64,000 bases of DNA from the NCBI GenBank assembly GCA_016187935.1, contig JACPIU010000010.1, forward strand, positions 1 through 64,000, in the 5' to 3' direction. A model generated the notes under the pieces. The model worked only from the letters and a program-made list of their open reading frames with translations, searched no databases and was not told the origin of the DNA. Shown in pieces: positions 26,460 through 34,762 of the stretch. The stretch is from Bdellovibrio sp. (GTDB taxonomy: Bacteria > Bdellovibrionota > Bacteriovoracia > Bacteriovoracales > Bacteriovoracaceae). The translations under genes and the position numbers were made by a program. Position 1 is the stretch's first letter. The number at the start of each line of letters is the position of its first letter.

Positions 26460-27452
26460 ATGAGAGAAAAAGCAGAAAAAGATGATTTTGGGGAATTTCC
26501 AATCTCCAAAGTGATGCCTGAGTACCCTCTTCCTACCGATATTTATCTCTATATTGATAAAAAATTTCTCAAATATAAGTCTGCCGGAGACATGATAGAT
26601 GTGCCTAAGCTCAATTACTTCATCTCGAAGGGCATAAAAAATCTGTTTGTTCTCAAGGCCGATCTGGAGAAAATGGAAGTCGGTTGCGATGAGGCGCTCT
26701 CTGCAGAAATTGAAGACGCAGTAGCGGAAGTGGGCGAAGCATCCAGAGCAATAGTTGAGAAGAAAGTTGAGCTACGGCATAAACTGTTTGATGTGTTCGC
26801 AGAGCATGAACTTACAACTGCAAATGTAAAACTGTTACAAGGGATGTCTAAGAATTTTATTGAAGAGCTGACTAAGCAGTCTGATATTGCAAAATTAGTG
26901 GAAAAACTTCAAGGGATGAGTGAGTTGGCCATGGATCATGCCCTTAACGTTGGTAATATTTCGATTTTTATCGCCATGGCGCATGGCCGAGGGGATCAGG
27001 ATTTTTTGCAGAATCTCTTCCTTGCTTCACTTTTGCATGATTACGGAAAGTTAAAAATACCTGCCAATGTTTTGGAAAACATCAAAAGTGTCGCCTATGC
27101 AAATGCGATACAAGATCATCCGACGAAAGGCGCAAAATATGTTAGGACAATCAAAACTTTGCCGGACATCGTGGCCACGGCCGTCGAGCAACATCATGAA
27201 CAGTTCAATGGCAGGGGCTATCCAAAAAATCTCTCAGGTGAAAATATCAACATCATGTCGAGATATTTAAGTGTGGCGAATGTCTATGATAATGCACTTG
27301 CTGAGAATAAGAATAAAACCATGGATGAGGCACATAAATTAGCAATTAAATTGATTGAATATGATCGCAGTAAGAATTTCGATCCGCAAATGCTGCCGAG
27401 AATTGTTGATGCACTCAAATTGGCGTTCGGAAATTATTATAGCTATAAGTAA
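26460..27452 (+). CDS. HD-GYP domain protein, probable c-di-GMP phosphodiesterase
   Basis: 330 residues. The N-terminal 75 residues resemble the DUF3391-type domain often found before HD-GYP (VMPEYPLPTDIYLYI). The HD-GYP domain covers about 150-310: His near 161, HD at 193-194 in LLHDYGKLKIP, DHP at 219-221, and the signature HHEQFNGRGYP at 245-255. Metal ligands and the GYP triad are intact, so hydrolysis of cyclic di-GMP is likely. No receiver domain or signal peptide. Preceded by an AGAGAGGAAG ribosome site; the PilZ protein at 48.9 kb is a possible responder to the same messenger. Confidence 0.9.
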   Translation: MREKAEKDDFGEFPISKVMPEYPLPTDIYLYIDKKFLKYKSAGDMIDVPKLNYFISKGIKNLFVLKADLEKMEVGCDEALSAEIEDAVAEVGEASRAIVEKKVELRHKLFDVFAEHELTTANVKLLQGMSKNFIEELTKQSDIAKLVEKLQGMSELAMDHALNVGNISIFIAMAHGRGDQDFLQNLFLASLLHDYGKLKIPANVLENIKSVAYANAIQDHPTKGAKYVRTIKTLPDIVATAVEQHHEQFNGRGYPKNLSGENINIMSRYLSVANVYDNALAENKNKTMDEAHKLAIKLIEYDRSKNFDPQMLPRIVDALKLAFGNYYSYK

Positions 27453-27457
27453 CGGGA

Positions 27458-28393
27458 CTATTGAGCTTGAATCCAATCATTAACAGGTTGTGGTAGTTTA
27501 TTGGGGGGCAGATAATCGGGGTCCGGGGTTGGATAATTGACGGGAAGATTTGAGTTGGCCGTTGTCTCGGGAGTATCCTTAGGGGTCCAAACAGCTGCCG
27601 GGATATCAGAAGAACCGCTTCCTTGAGGCGTAAGATCACTTGGTAATGCTGCACTGTCTGTTTTTTCTTTCATCTCTCTCCATGTGAAAAAACTTAAAGA
27701 TGCCAGTGTGCTTTTCTTTTTTGGCCAAGATTCTTTGAATCTTGATTGCTTGATAAGAAGATCGGCATAGGTGGCAATGATCTGTAATGCTTCAAGTTGA
27801 AGAGGTCGTATTATCGCTTCAAATTCACTGTCTACAGAGTTAATAAAAAGATCAAGCCATGGGCCTACCATATTCAATTTTTTTGACCATATGATAAAGG
27901 GCTGGGATGTCACATCAGTACCATTTTGAACAAAGGTCAGGAAGTTTAAATACTGAGGGGCCATTAATAAACTTTTAAGATCGGAGAGTAGTGCCTGAAT
28001 CATCCATTTTGAAAAAAGACTGAGTTCAACTTTGTCATTATTAATTTGCTCAATTTTTGCGGTAGCATTTTTTAAAAATCGCATGTCGAATTTTTTTAAG
28101 TCAGGTTCGGTATTTCGATATTTTTTGAGAATTGCCTTATAGATTTCTGCTTTGCAGATAAAAAATATCTCCTCCTTGGTAAGCACATCGAAAGATTCGT
28201 CGAGAGAAAGAATGAGTTTATCAAACTGGGCCTTGCCTTCGCCGCTCAGTCCGGCCTTTTGAAGAGATTCAATAAGCAATACAAACTCGGTTGGTAAGGG
28301 TTTGTCAGAAGTAATGATCTTTTTGCTGGCATAGAGGGGGACCGCATAGCACAGAAAAAGACAAATAAATGTGATTTTCATAAAATGTATCAT
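27458..28393 (-). CDS. exported protein of unknown function (third of a coupled set)
   Basis: 311 residues. The ATG at 28393 overlaps the stop of the gene before it as ATGA; ATG 28381 (MKITFICLFL) would also start at the signal peptide. The mature protein is mainly helical for about 230 residues and ends in a low-complexity tail rich in Pro, Thr, Asn and Ser (TPKDTPETTANSNLP). No motif recognised. It converges closely with the HD-GYP gene. Coupling suggests one job shared with the two genes upstream. Confidence 0.75.
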   Translation of the reverse strand: MIHFMKITFICLFLCYAVPLYASKKIITSDKPLPTEFVLLIESLQKAGLSGEGKAQFDKLILSLDESFDVLTKEEIFFICKAEIYKAILKKYRNTEPDLKKFDMRFLKNATAKIEQINNDKVELSLFSKWMIQALLSDLKSLLMAPQYLNFLTFVQNGTDVTSQPFIIWSKKLNMVGPWLDLFINSVDSEFEAIIRPLQLEALQIIATYADLLIKQSRFKESWPKKKSTLASLSFFTWREMKEKTDSAALPSDLTPQGSGSSDIPAAVWTPKDTPETTANSNLPVNYPTPDPDYLPPNKLPQPVNDWIQAQ

Positions 28394-29595
28394 TTTTTTC
28401 CGCTTCCACTCCCAGTTTCGTTGCTTTTGGGAGTAGCTCCTTTTGCCGTCGAAGCTGCTGGGGTTGCTGTCGGAGTCGGTGTTGTTTGTGCCGAATCAAT
28501 TTTATCAATAAAAGGATCACTGGCAATACTACTTGGAGGCACATTAAGAGTATCATCAAAAACATTATTGGTGCCTTCGAGCATATAAAACTTGCCTTGA
28601 AAGGGAGTTACAAGACGGCCGTCTAAATTTAAAATTTGTGTAACATTGTTTAGGTCACTCAAAGTTGTAACCTTCTTAGAGGTAAGATTAATGGAGACAA
28701 CTTCAGAAGAGAATGAAGCTGTTGAAGTTGGTGTGACTTGTACCAGATAAATTTTGTCGGGTGAGAAATCACAAACCATATTTCCGATTTCGTTATTACG
28801 AGATTCGTAAACTATTTTCCCATTATCTATGGAAAAAGGATGAAAGGGATATTGAGTGACCATAGAATGATTGGTGGAATTATTTATTCCAATATGTGAT
28901 ACGAAAATACTCATGTCGGAGTTGCAAATTTCAATTTTAGATTCGTGTGAGCTAATCTTCTGCAGGGTTGTGAATCTTTTATCCTTACGGTCAAATTCAA
29001 GAAGGGCCGTATGACCGGCATTGTTCAAATCAGTCAATAAAACTTTTGATTCTGAAAGCATGATAGTTTGCGGTATAAAGTAAGGATTAAAGGGGTTGTT
29101 AATTTTAATGGAAAATTGAAGTGTGTCATTGGTGATATTTATAAATTGAAGTTCTTTAATCGAAGGGTCATAAAAAGAAAGCCAGCTATCATTGAGATGA
29201 AGTTGTGGGGATTGACCTTTTCCAAATAATCGCACTCCTGTGCCGTCATAATTGATGACGTAAATATTGTTCGCCTGTCGAAGCGACAAACTACGAAAAT
29301 AATCAATTCGCTCCTCAATCAGAAGTTTCTTTCTAGTATTACTGCCAATGATCGTAAAATGAGTTCCCGGAGTGGATTTTACGATTTCAGTTACTTTGTA
29401 GTTGGTAGAGTAGAGCAGACTTCCGGATCTTCTTTGATAAAGTGAAAACCGTCCATCATAGGAAAGAAAACGCAGATTTGTGATGTCTTGTTTTGTAATA
29501 ATTGGTTTGAGCTTGGTCAAAGCACCATGAACAGATGTATCAACGAAAATGACCATGAGGAAAATACAAATTTGAAGCCTATGGCGTAATCGCAT
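28390..29595 (-). CDS. exported beta-propeller-like protein with Thr/Pro-rich tail
   Basis: The frame is open to 29691, but ATG 29595 (MRLRHRLQICIFLMVIFVDTSVHGA) has a GGAG site and begins with a signal peptide; it overlaps the end of the upstream gene by 17 bases. The 401-residue product repeats short strand units with aspartates and aromatic residues (YVINYDGTGVRLFG, ALLEFDRKDKRFTTL, VVSINLTSKKVTTL), resembling TolB-like or WD-like propeller blades. The C-terminal 35 residues are a Thr/Pro/Ala/Ser tail (TTPTPTATPAAS). This fold assignment is inference. It is the middle gene of three coupled genes for exported proteins. Confidence 0.75.
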   Translation of the reverse strand: MRLRHRLQICIFLMVIFVDTSVHGALTKLKPIITKQDITNLRFLSYDGRFSLYQRRSGSLLYSTNYKVTEIVKSTPGTHFTIIGSNTRKKLLIEERIDYFRSLSLRQANNIYVINYDGTGVRLFGKGQSPQLHLNDSWLSFYDPSIKELQFINITNDTLQFSIKINNPFNPYFIPQTIMLSESKVLLTDLNNAGHTALLEFDRKDKRFTTLQKISSHESKIEICNSDMSIFVSHIGINNSTNHSMVTQYPFHPFSIDNGKIVYESRNNEIGNMVCDFSPDKIYLVQVTPTSTASFSSEVVSINLTSKKVTTLSDLNNVTQILNLDGRLVTPFQGKFYMLEGTNNVFDDTLNVPPSSIASDPFIDKIDSAQTTPTPTATPAASTAKGATPKSNETGSGSGKK

Positions 29596-31513
29596 ACAAG
29601 CTCCATAAATGATTTGGATGTAAGGCGGCATAAGTGGCAATAGATGAGAAGACATAATTCCAAGGAACAATCCGAGGCATGTGAATGTCATCTATGGCAG
29701 TGCGAATGGAAAGAACCGCTGCCCGTCCTTCGCCTGAGACGCCATCAATAATAAAAGGAATGGGACGACATTCGTTCATGGACTTTTTTCTGAAAAAATG
29801 AGGATAAATGTCTTCGATACATCCAAGTCCATGAACAATGTTTTTCTTTTTTTGGGTTAGAAAGGTTTTAAGTTCGGTAAAATTTCCAATTCTTTTTTGT
29901 GCAATTTTGTACGTCTCGTTCAGAACTTCGGATGCCGCAAACTTCGAATTGGCAAAAGAGCTTGGAAAATATTCAAAAAGAGGGCTGCCAGCATATTGGA
30001 TATCTTTGATAACATTTTGATTGTAAATAATTTCCTTTGAGCAGCTCGACGTCGAGCAATTGGTACCATCAAAAACGATAAAGCAGCCATTTTTATATTC
30101 TAGCAGGGCCGGTTTATATTTTCGCTTTTCAATGAAACGGCATTGCATTTTAGCTGGTGCTCCATACATGCGATAAAGAACATTTGCCAAAACATTTGTT
30201 TCAGAGATCAGAACTGAATCATTTTCGCCAGGGACATATTCCTTACACACTTGAGCACTTTCGAATTTATCCCAATAACAAATTTTTAACGGCCAGGCGT
30301 CTTCATTGCCAAATTCAATCTGCATTTTGGCAAAGGTATACGAAGTATCGAAAGCGCATGATGATGCGGATGGAATGGTAGATTTATTTTCCAAATGCAT
30401 AATAATGCGTGACATGTTTGTAATCGCTTCATTTGAAATTAAGGCGGGACAGTCTTTATAATCTGTAAATAAATTGCTCATATTGAGGGCTTCAGAGATC
30501 ATAAGGCAGTTCGGCCTGGGTGAAAGGGCAGGGTAATCATTGATACCAAGCTGCGTACAATAATTTGGATCTTTTAAGAATTTTGTCTGACACATTCCGA
30601 GATTCTTGGCATCCGCAGTTTTATTCAACGCTTGAGAACATAAAGGAACCATTTTATATTTTGGCTCTTCGCCGTTGATGACTTTGCTCCAAATATTATC
30701 GCTCAAGTAGATGGAGCAGAAACTCTCAGTGTTATCAAGGTTGGAACATAAGTTTTTAATAAAAGTTCTTTGAAAGTAAGGAATTTTTTCGGTGAGAGTG
30801 GTCGATTCTCGGGCAAGGGATTTTAAGCGTTTTATCTTGAGAAAGTCTGTATCATCAATTTTAAGAAGTTCAGTTTCCGCATTTTTTGCTAGGGTTGCGA
30901 GTTCGGGAAATTTACACAAAAACGGAAGATATGGATTCATCATCCAATTTTGAAAGTCCTGTAGACAATCCGCTTTGTTTTTCGGAGCGGTAAAATGAAC
31001 ATTCTTCATAGTATTTGCAAGATTTTCTTCTTTAAAAAGAGTTTGAATTTGTTTAAGGGAAAAACATTCAGTTTTAAAGAAAAAATCGACAAAATCACTG
31101 ATTTCCGTCAGAGCGCTTTGTTGTGCCTGATTCGACTTTCCCTTGAGTCGGTAAGAGATCGCTACTTTTTGCAACACCCCTCGATATGACTTGAGTAAAT
31201 CATTACTGAGAAGACTCTGAAGATTACATTGATTTTTTGTTGTTAATTGTAAATATTTCCAATCTGAGTAGAAAAGAATGGATCGCATTAAGATCGGATC
31301 TATTTTTACTTCCTGCACGTCTTTGAGTGTGCCAAGATTTTTGGGATTTTTACTGACTTCGGTTTCCAGTTTGGCCACTTGTTCTTTATGTGAATTTAAA
31401 ATAATTTCTAAGGACTCAAGAATTCCTGGATATTCCTCGGCATACGCTTCGATCGTGATCAAACAAGATGTTGCCAAGAATATTAACCGAATAGCATTAG
31501 AGAGGATGACCAT
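29579..31513 (-). CDS. large exported Cys-rich protein of unknown function
   Basis: Start taken at ATG 31513 (MVILSNAIRLIFLATSCL), which begins a signal peptide and lies 14 bases after the oxidoreductase stop; the frame is open to 31591. The 644-residue product is mostly helical in the first half and carries more than 20 cysteines (for example LCSQALN, GMCQTKFL, NYCTQLG, NCSTSSCSKE), so many disulfides are likely. No catalytic motif recognised. Its 3' end overlaps the propeller-like gene. Codon usage looks like the neighbours. Confidence 0.75.
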   Translation of the reverse strand: MVILSNAIRLIFLATSCLITIEAYAEEYPGILESLEIILNSHKEQVAKLETEVSKNPKNLGTLKDVQEVKIDPILMRSILFYSDWKYLQLTTKNQCNLQSLLSNDLLKSYRGVLQKVAISYRLKGKSNQAQQSALTEISDFVDFFFKTECFSLKQIQTLFKEENLANTMKNVHFTAPKNKADCLQDFQNWMMNPYLPFLCKFPELATLAKNAETELLKIDDTDFLKIKRLKSLARESTTLTEKIPYFQRTFIKNLCSNLDNTESFCSIYLSDNIWSKVINGEEPKYKMVPLCSQALNKTADAKNLGMCQTKFLKDPNYCTQLGINDYPALSPRPNCLMISEALNMSNLFTDYKDCPALISNEAITNMSRIIMHLENKSTIPSASSCAFDTSYTFAKMQIEFGNEDAWPLKICYWDKFESAQVCKEYVPGENDSVLISETNVLANVLYRMYGAPAKMQCRFIEKRKYKPALLEYKNGCFIVFDGTNCSTSSCSKEIIYNQNVIKDIQYAGSPLFEYFPSSFANSKFAASEVLNETYKIAQKRIGNFTELKTFLTQKKKNIVHGLGCIEDIYPHFFRKKSMNECRPIPFIIDGVSGEGRAAVLSIRTAIDDIHMPRIVPWNYVFSSIATYAALHPNHLWSLYAITP

Positions 31514-31526
31514 TGCCACGGTAAGT

Positions 31527-33566
31527 CTACAGTACTGACTTCGCCAAAAGAGAAGCAATATCCTCGACATCCATGTTAGCGGTGGTTTCAATATGACCTT
31601 TAGCAGAGTTAAAATTAATCATGCAATAAGGACAAGCCGTTGCTACTTTTTCTCTAGAAACTTCTGCAATATCCCTGAGACGATTGTTGGCCAGATGCTC
31701 ACCTTCGGGAAGTTCAAACCACATATTACCGCCACCCATACCGCAACATCGAGCACGATCCTGCGATTTTGGCATTTCATGCAATTCAATTCCCGGAATG
31801 CTGTTCAATACAGTTCGAGGCGCATCGTATGCACCATGATGCCGACCTAAGTAGCAAGGATCGTGGAATGTAAGGGAGTTCTTGACTTCTCTCTCAGGTT
31901 TTAATTTGCCCGACTTGATAAGTTCGGCAAAGAGTTCTGTTTGGTGAACCATTGGGAAGTTGCCGTTTTCAAATTTGGAATATTCTTTGCCAATCGTATG
32001 CAGGCAATGAGGACAATGAGTTACAATTTTATCAAATTTGTACTGACGAAATGTTGCGATATTTTCCATGGCAATTTCCAAGAAGCTATATTCATCGCCA
32101 AAACGTCGAACAGGGTCGCCACAGCATTTTTCTTTAACTCCAAGGAGAGCGAAACTTACTCCAGCTTTTTTTAGGAGCGCAACAGTGGCCTTTATGGCCT
32201 TTTGGTTGTTGGCATCATAAGAGCCAGCGCATCCGACAAAATACAAGTAATCAACCTTCTGGTCTGGCGTAATGACGGGTATCTCAAGTCCCTCGGCCCA
32301 CTTAAAACGATCATCTTGCGAAATACCCCATGGATTGCCATTTATTTTACTCTTGTTTGTTGCATCGGCGGCAGAGGGAGGTATGTCACCCATTGTGAGT
32401 GCTTTGTATCGCTTAGCTTCCATAATGATATTTACGTGCTCGATATAGGCGGGGCACTCTTCCATGCAGGCGGCACAAGTCGTACACGCATCCAACTCAT
32501 TACTCGCATAAATGGGTTTGTCACCCCAAAAAAGTGGATCGGCAACGCCTTTTTGATGTTCGCTAAAAACTAAATCCCGGGCCTTCGTAATAATTGTTTT
32601 CGGGTCGAGATTCTTACCTGCCGCCGTGGCAGGGCAGACTTCTGTGCAGCGTCCGCATTCCACACATGAAATCAAATCGAACCGATTTTTTATAGTCATT
32701 TCGGACAATTTGCTGAGACCGAACGATTCGGCATTTTCATTTTCAAAATTCATGGGATTGAGAACGCCCCCACGCCGCACGGGGGTTATCAGGGCCTGAA
32801 AGGGAAGTGCCAGAAAATGAAAGAATTTTGTGTAGGGAATAAGGGCGACAAAAATCATGGTATTCGCCATATGGAAAAACCAAAGAGCGCGATGAAGAGA
32901 GGCCCAGATATCATTTGACCAGGAAAATTTGGAGAACAAGTGCGCTAAGGCAAAACCGATGGGTGACCAAATTCGCTCGCCTTCGGGATGTCCGTTGCCA
33001 AGGATACGAATACCCTCAATAAAATAACCAATGAGCACCAGCATAATCAAAAAAGCGTACATCAGCCTTTCTTGATTCGGCTTGGTTGCGCTTAATTTGT
33101 TGGGTTTTTGCATGTATCGGCGGTGTCCCGCAAAACCGATTCCGGCCAGAACCATGAGTCCGGCAAAATCGGCGAGAAAGGAAATCACAATATATGTCGT
33201 ACCTGTAAAAATTTTGAAGGGAGTATCATAGTGGATAGCAACGACATCGGTGGCAATCCAAAGAATCACAAAACCATAGAAAATCAGTGAATGAAAAAAA
33301 CCGACATTGTGATCCCGAAATACTTTTCCTGTAAAAAAAATGGCCTTGAAGAATTGGGACCACTGGATAGATTTTGAATTGGGGATGAGCCCTTGGTCGC
33401 CAAAGAGATTCTTGACACTTTTCTGATTGGTGACAAAAAGCACCCGGGTCCAAATTCCTCGCATAAAAACCAGAAATGCGAGAACCAGCATCGAATACAT
33501 TGTAATTTTGAGATACTCAGGGATATTCCACATAATTTCACGTGTTGCAATAACCGTTTCTTCCAT
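31527..33566 (-). CDS. membrane iron-sulfur oxidoreductase, EMO/FadF-like
   Basis: 679 residues from ATG 33566, preferred for its GAGGGAG site; the frame is open to 33587. The N-terminal 240 residues hold about five membrane segments of the nitrate-reductase-gamma type with His residues that could bind heme. Then come two 4Fe-4S motifs, SCVECGRCTEVCP and ACTTCAACMEECP, and two CCG modules (FVGCAGSYD...KCCGDP; HDPCYLGRHHG...RCCGMGGG). This layout matches Bacillus FadF and the ETF:methylmenaquinone oxidoreductases that pass electrons from ETF to quinone. The acyl-CoA dehydrogenase at 11.6 kb would be a natural upstream donor; no ETF genes are in the window. Confidence 0.88.
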   Translation of the reverse strand: MEETVIATREIMWNIPEYLKITMYSMLVLAFLVFMRGIWTRVLFVTNQKSVKNLFGDQGLIPNSKSIQWSQFFKAIFFTGKVFRDHNVGFFHSLIFYGFVILWIATDVVAIHYDTPFKIFTGTTYIVISFLADFAGLMVLAGIGFAGHRRYMQKPNKLSATKPNQERLMYAFLIMLVLIGYFIEGIRILGNGHPEGERIWSPIGFALAHLFSKFSWSNDIWASLHRALWFFHMANTMIFVALIPYTKFFHFLALPFQALITPVRRGGVLNPMNFENENAESFGLSKLSEMTIKNRFDLISCVECGRCTEVCPATAAGKNLDPKTIITKARDLVFSEHQKGVADPLFWGDKPIYASNELDACTTCAACMEECPAYIEHVNIIMEAKRYKALTMGDIPPSAADATNKSKINGNPWGISQDDRFKWAEGLEIPVITPDQKVDYLYFVGCAGSYDANNQKAIKATVALLKKAGVSFALLGVKEKCCGDPVRRFGDEYSFLEIAMENIATFRQYKFDKIVTHCPHCLHTIGKEYSKFENGNFPMVHQTELFAELIKSGKLKPEREVKNSLTFHDPCYLGRHHGAYDAPRTVLNSIPGIELHEMPKSQDRARCCGMGGGNMWFELPEGEHLANNRLRDIAEVSREKVATACPYCMINFNSAKGHIETTANMDVEDIASLLAKSVL

Positions 33567-33711
33567 GGCGATAAACTCCCTCATCAAATGTGTTTATCCC
33601 TAAGAATAGAGGATTATGAACAAGAAATAAAACTTTTTGTCTTGTTAAATTAGTTCGCTTGGAGTGGTCAAACTCCTACGAAATTGGCTCTGTGAAGATC
33701 ATAAAAATTGT

Positions 33712-33717
33712 TATACT
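33712..33717 (+). promoter_or_regulatory. candidate -10 box for the lipoprotein-addBA group
   Basis: TATACT at 33712-33717 lies 18 bases before ATG 33735, in the gap between divergent genes. A short inverted repeat GGAGT-GGTCAA-ACTCC (33661-33676) sits upstream. No good -35 at the right distance was found. Confidence 0.3.
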
Positions 33718-33734
33718 GTTTGATAGGGTAAATT

Positions 33735-34760
33735 ATGATTAAAAACAGGCTAACGCTGGTAGTTATTCTAGGCATGCTGCTCATTTTAAGCTGTTCACGC
33801 ATGAATACTATTAATTTGCAACGGCACACCTTTGGTGAACCTCCCCAAAAGATAATTTGGCTTCAAGTTGCCGGTCTTTCGGATGAACATCTGCCATTAC
33901 TAAAATTTTCTACCTCATTGAAGCAGATTTCTTTCGAGCGCAGTTATTGTGCAGGCAAGATGTGGGCCTATAATTTATATTCTTTGAGACCAAAGGCCCA
34001 TGATAATTTTTTGTCCCAAATAAGCGGAAGTAAAAATCAGAAAAACAGCTGTAGTGATTATGATTACCCTCCCTTTTGGAAAAATCTGGGCAAAAGTGGC
34101 GCGCTCGCCGGAATTTTGGAAAACGGTCTTGAAGAAGGACAGGGTCTCGATCAGGCATTTCAATGTAAAAGTGAGCAGAATTTCTACAGTGATTTTACCA
34201 TAATATGGAAAATGACACGGACTAGATCACCAGACGCCGCTTTTTTCCAAGCTCCTATTAACATCCCACTGACTGCGGGTGTTTATTTTGATAAGAGCTG
34301 CCAGCAGGAAAGCTGCCATAGTGGATTGTATGAAAACGCTAAACAAACGTTCGAGAGTTTTATCAAGCGACCTTTTGCCAATGTTTATTTGGTAAGAGAT
34401 TTCGAGTACGAAAAATTGTTACAAAAAAGAGAAATGCTTAAAGCGCGTGAACATCTCCTCGAAATTGATAAATTACATACTTTTTTCCTAGACTATCAGA
34501 AGGCCAATCCCAATGTATTGGTACTTCTAACCTCTACCGCTGCTTTGTCTTTCGAATTTCCCGAGCAGGGGATTGCATGGGAAGAATTTGATAAAAAAGG
34601 TAAGAATATTGTCTTTCGACAGACATCACTTATGTCATCAGTTTTTGCAACTGGTGCCTTGTCCGAGAATTTTTGCGGTCTCTTTGAGGAATCGGAAATG
34701 AGAGATCGAATTTTAAAAGTCCCTCCGCCGTTAAATTTTCGCGATATGTACGGCCTATAG
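33735..34760 (+). CDS. lipoprotein, possible inactive alkaline-phosphatase-superfamily protein
   Basis: 341 residues with a lipoprotein signal (LLILSC, Cys about residue 20). The layout recalls the sulfatase/alkaline phosphatase fold: a first strand IIWLQVAGLSDEHLPLL where active enzymes read D-G-x, then PPFWKNLGKSGALAGIL as in W-x-x-L-x-x-x-G-Y-x-T, and VLVLLTSTAALSFEF where S-D-H-G is expected. Metal-binding Asp/His residues appear to be missing. This is inference from pattern only; it may instead be an unrelated lipoprotein. The next gene starts two bases after its stop. Confidence 0.7.
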   Translation: MIKNRLTLVVILGMLLILSCSRMNTINLQRHTFGEPPQKIIWLQVAGLSDEHLPLLKFSTSLKQISFERSYCAGKMWAYNLYSLRPKAHDNFLSQISGSKNQKNSCSDYDYPPFWKNLGKSGALAGILENGLEEGQGLDQAFQCKSEQNFYSDFTIIWKMTRTRSPDAAFFQAPINIPLTAGVYFDKSCQQESCHSGLYENAKQTFESFIKRPFANVYLVRDFEYEKLLQKREMLKAREHLLEIDKLHTFFLDYQKANPNVLVLLTSTAALSFEFPEQGIAWEEFDKKGKNIVFRQTSLMSSVFATGALSENFCGLFEESEMRDRILKVPPPLNFRDMYGL

Positions 34761-34762
34761 TC

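Noticed and set aside
30044-30057. Perfect 14-bp palindrome GCTCGACGTCGAGC
   Set aside because: Lies inside coding sequence, and a few such palindromes are expected by chance in 64 kb.
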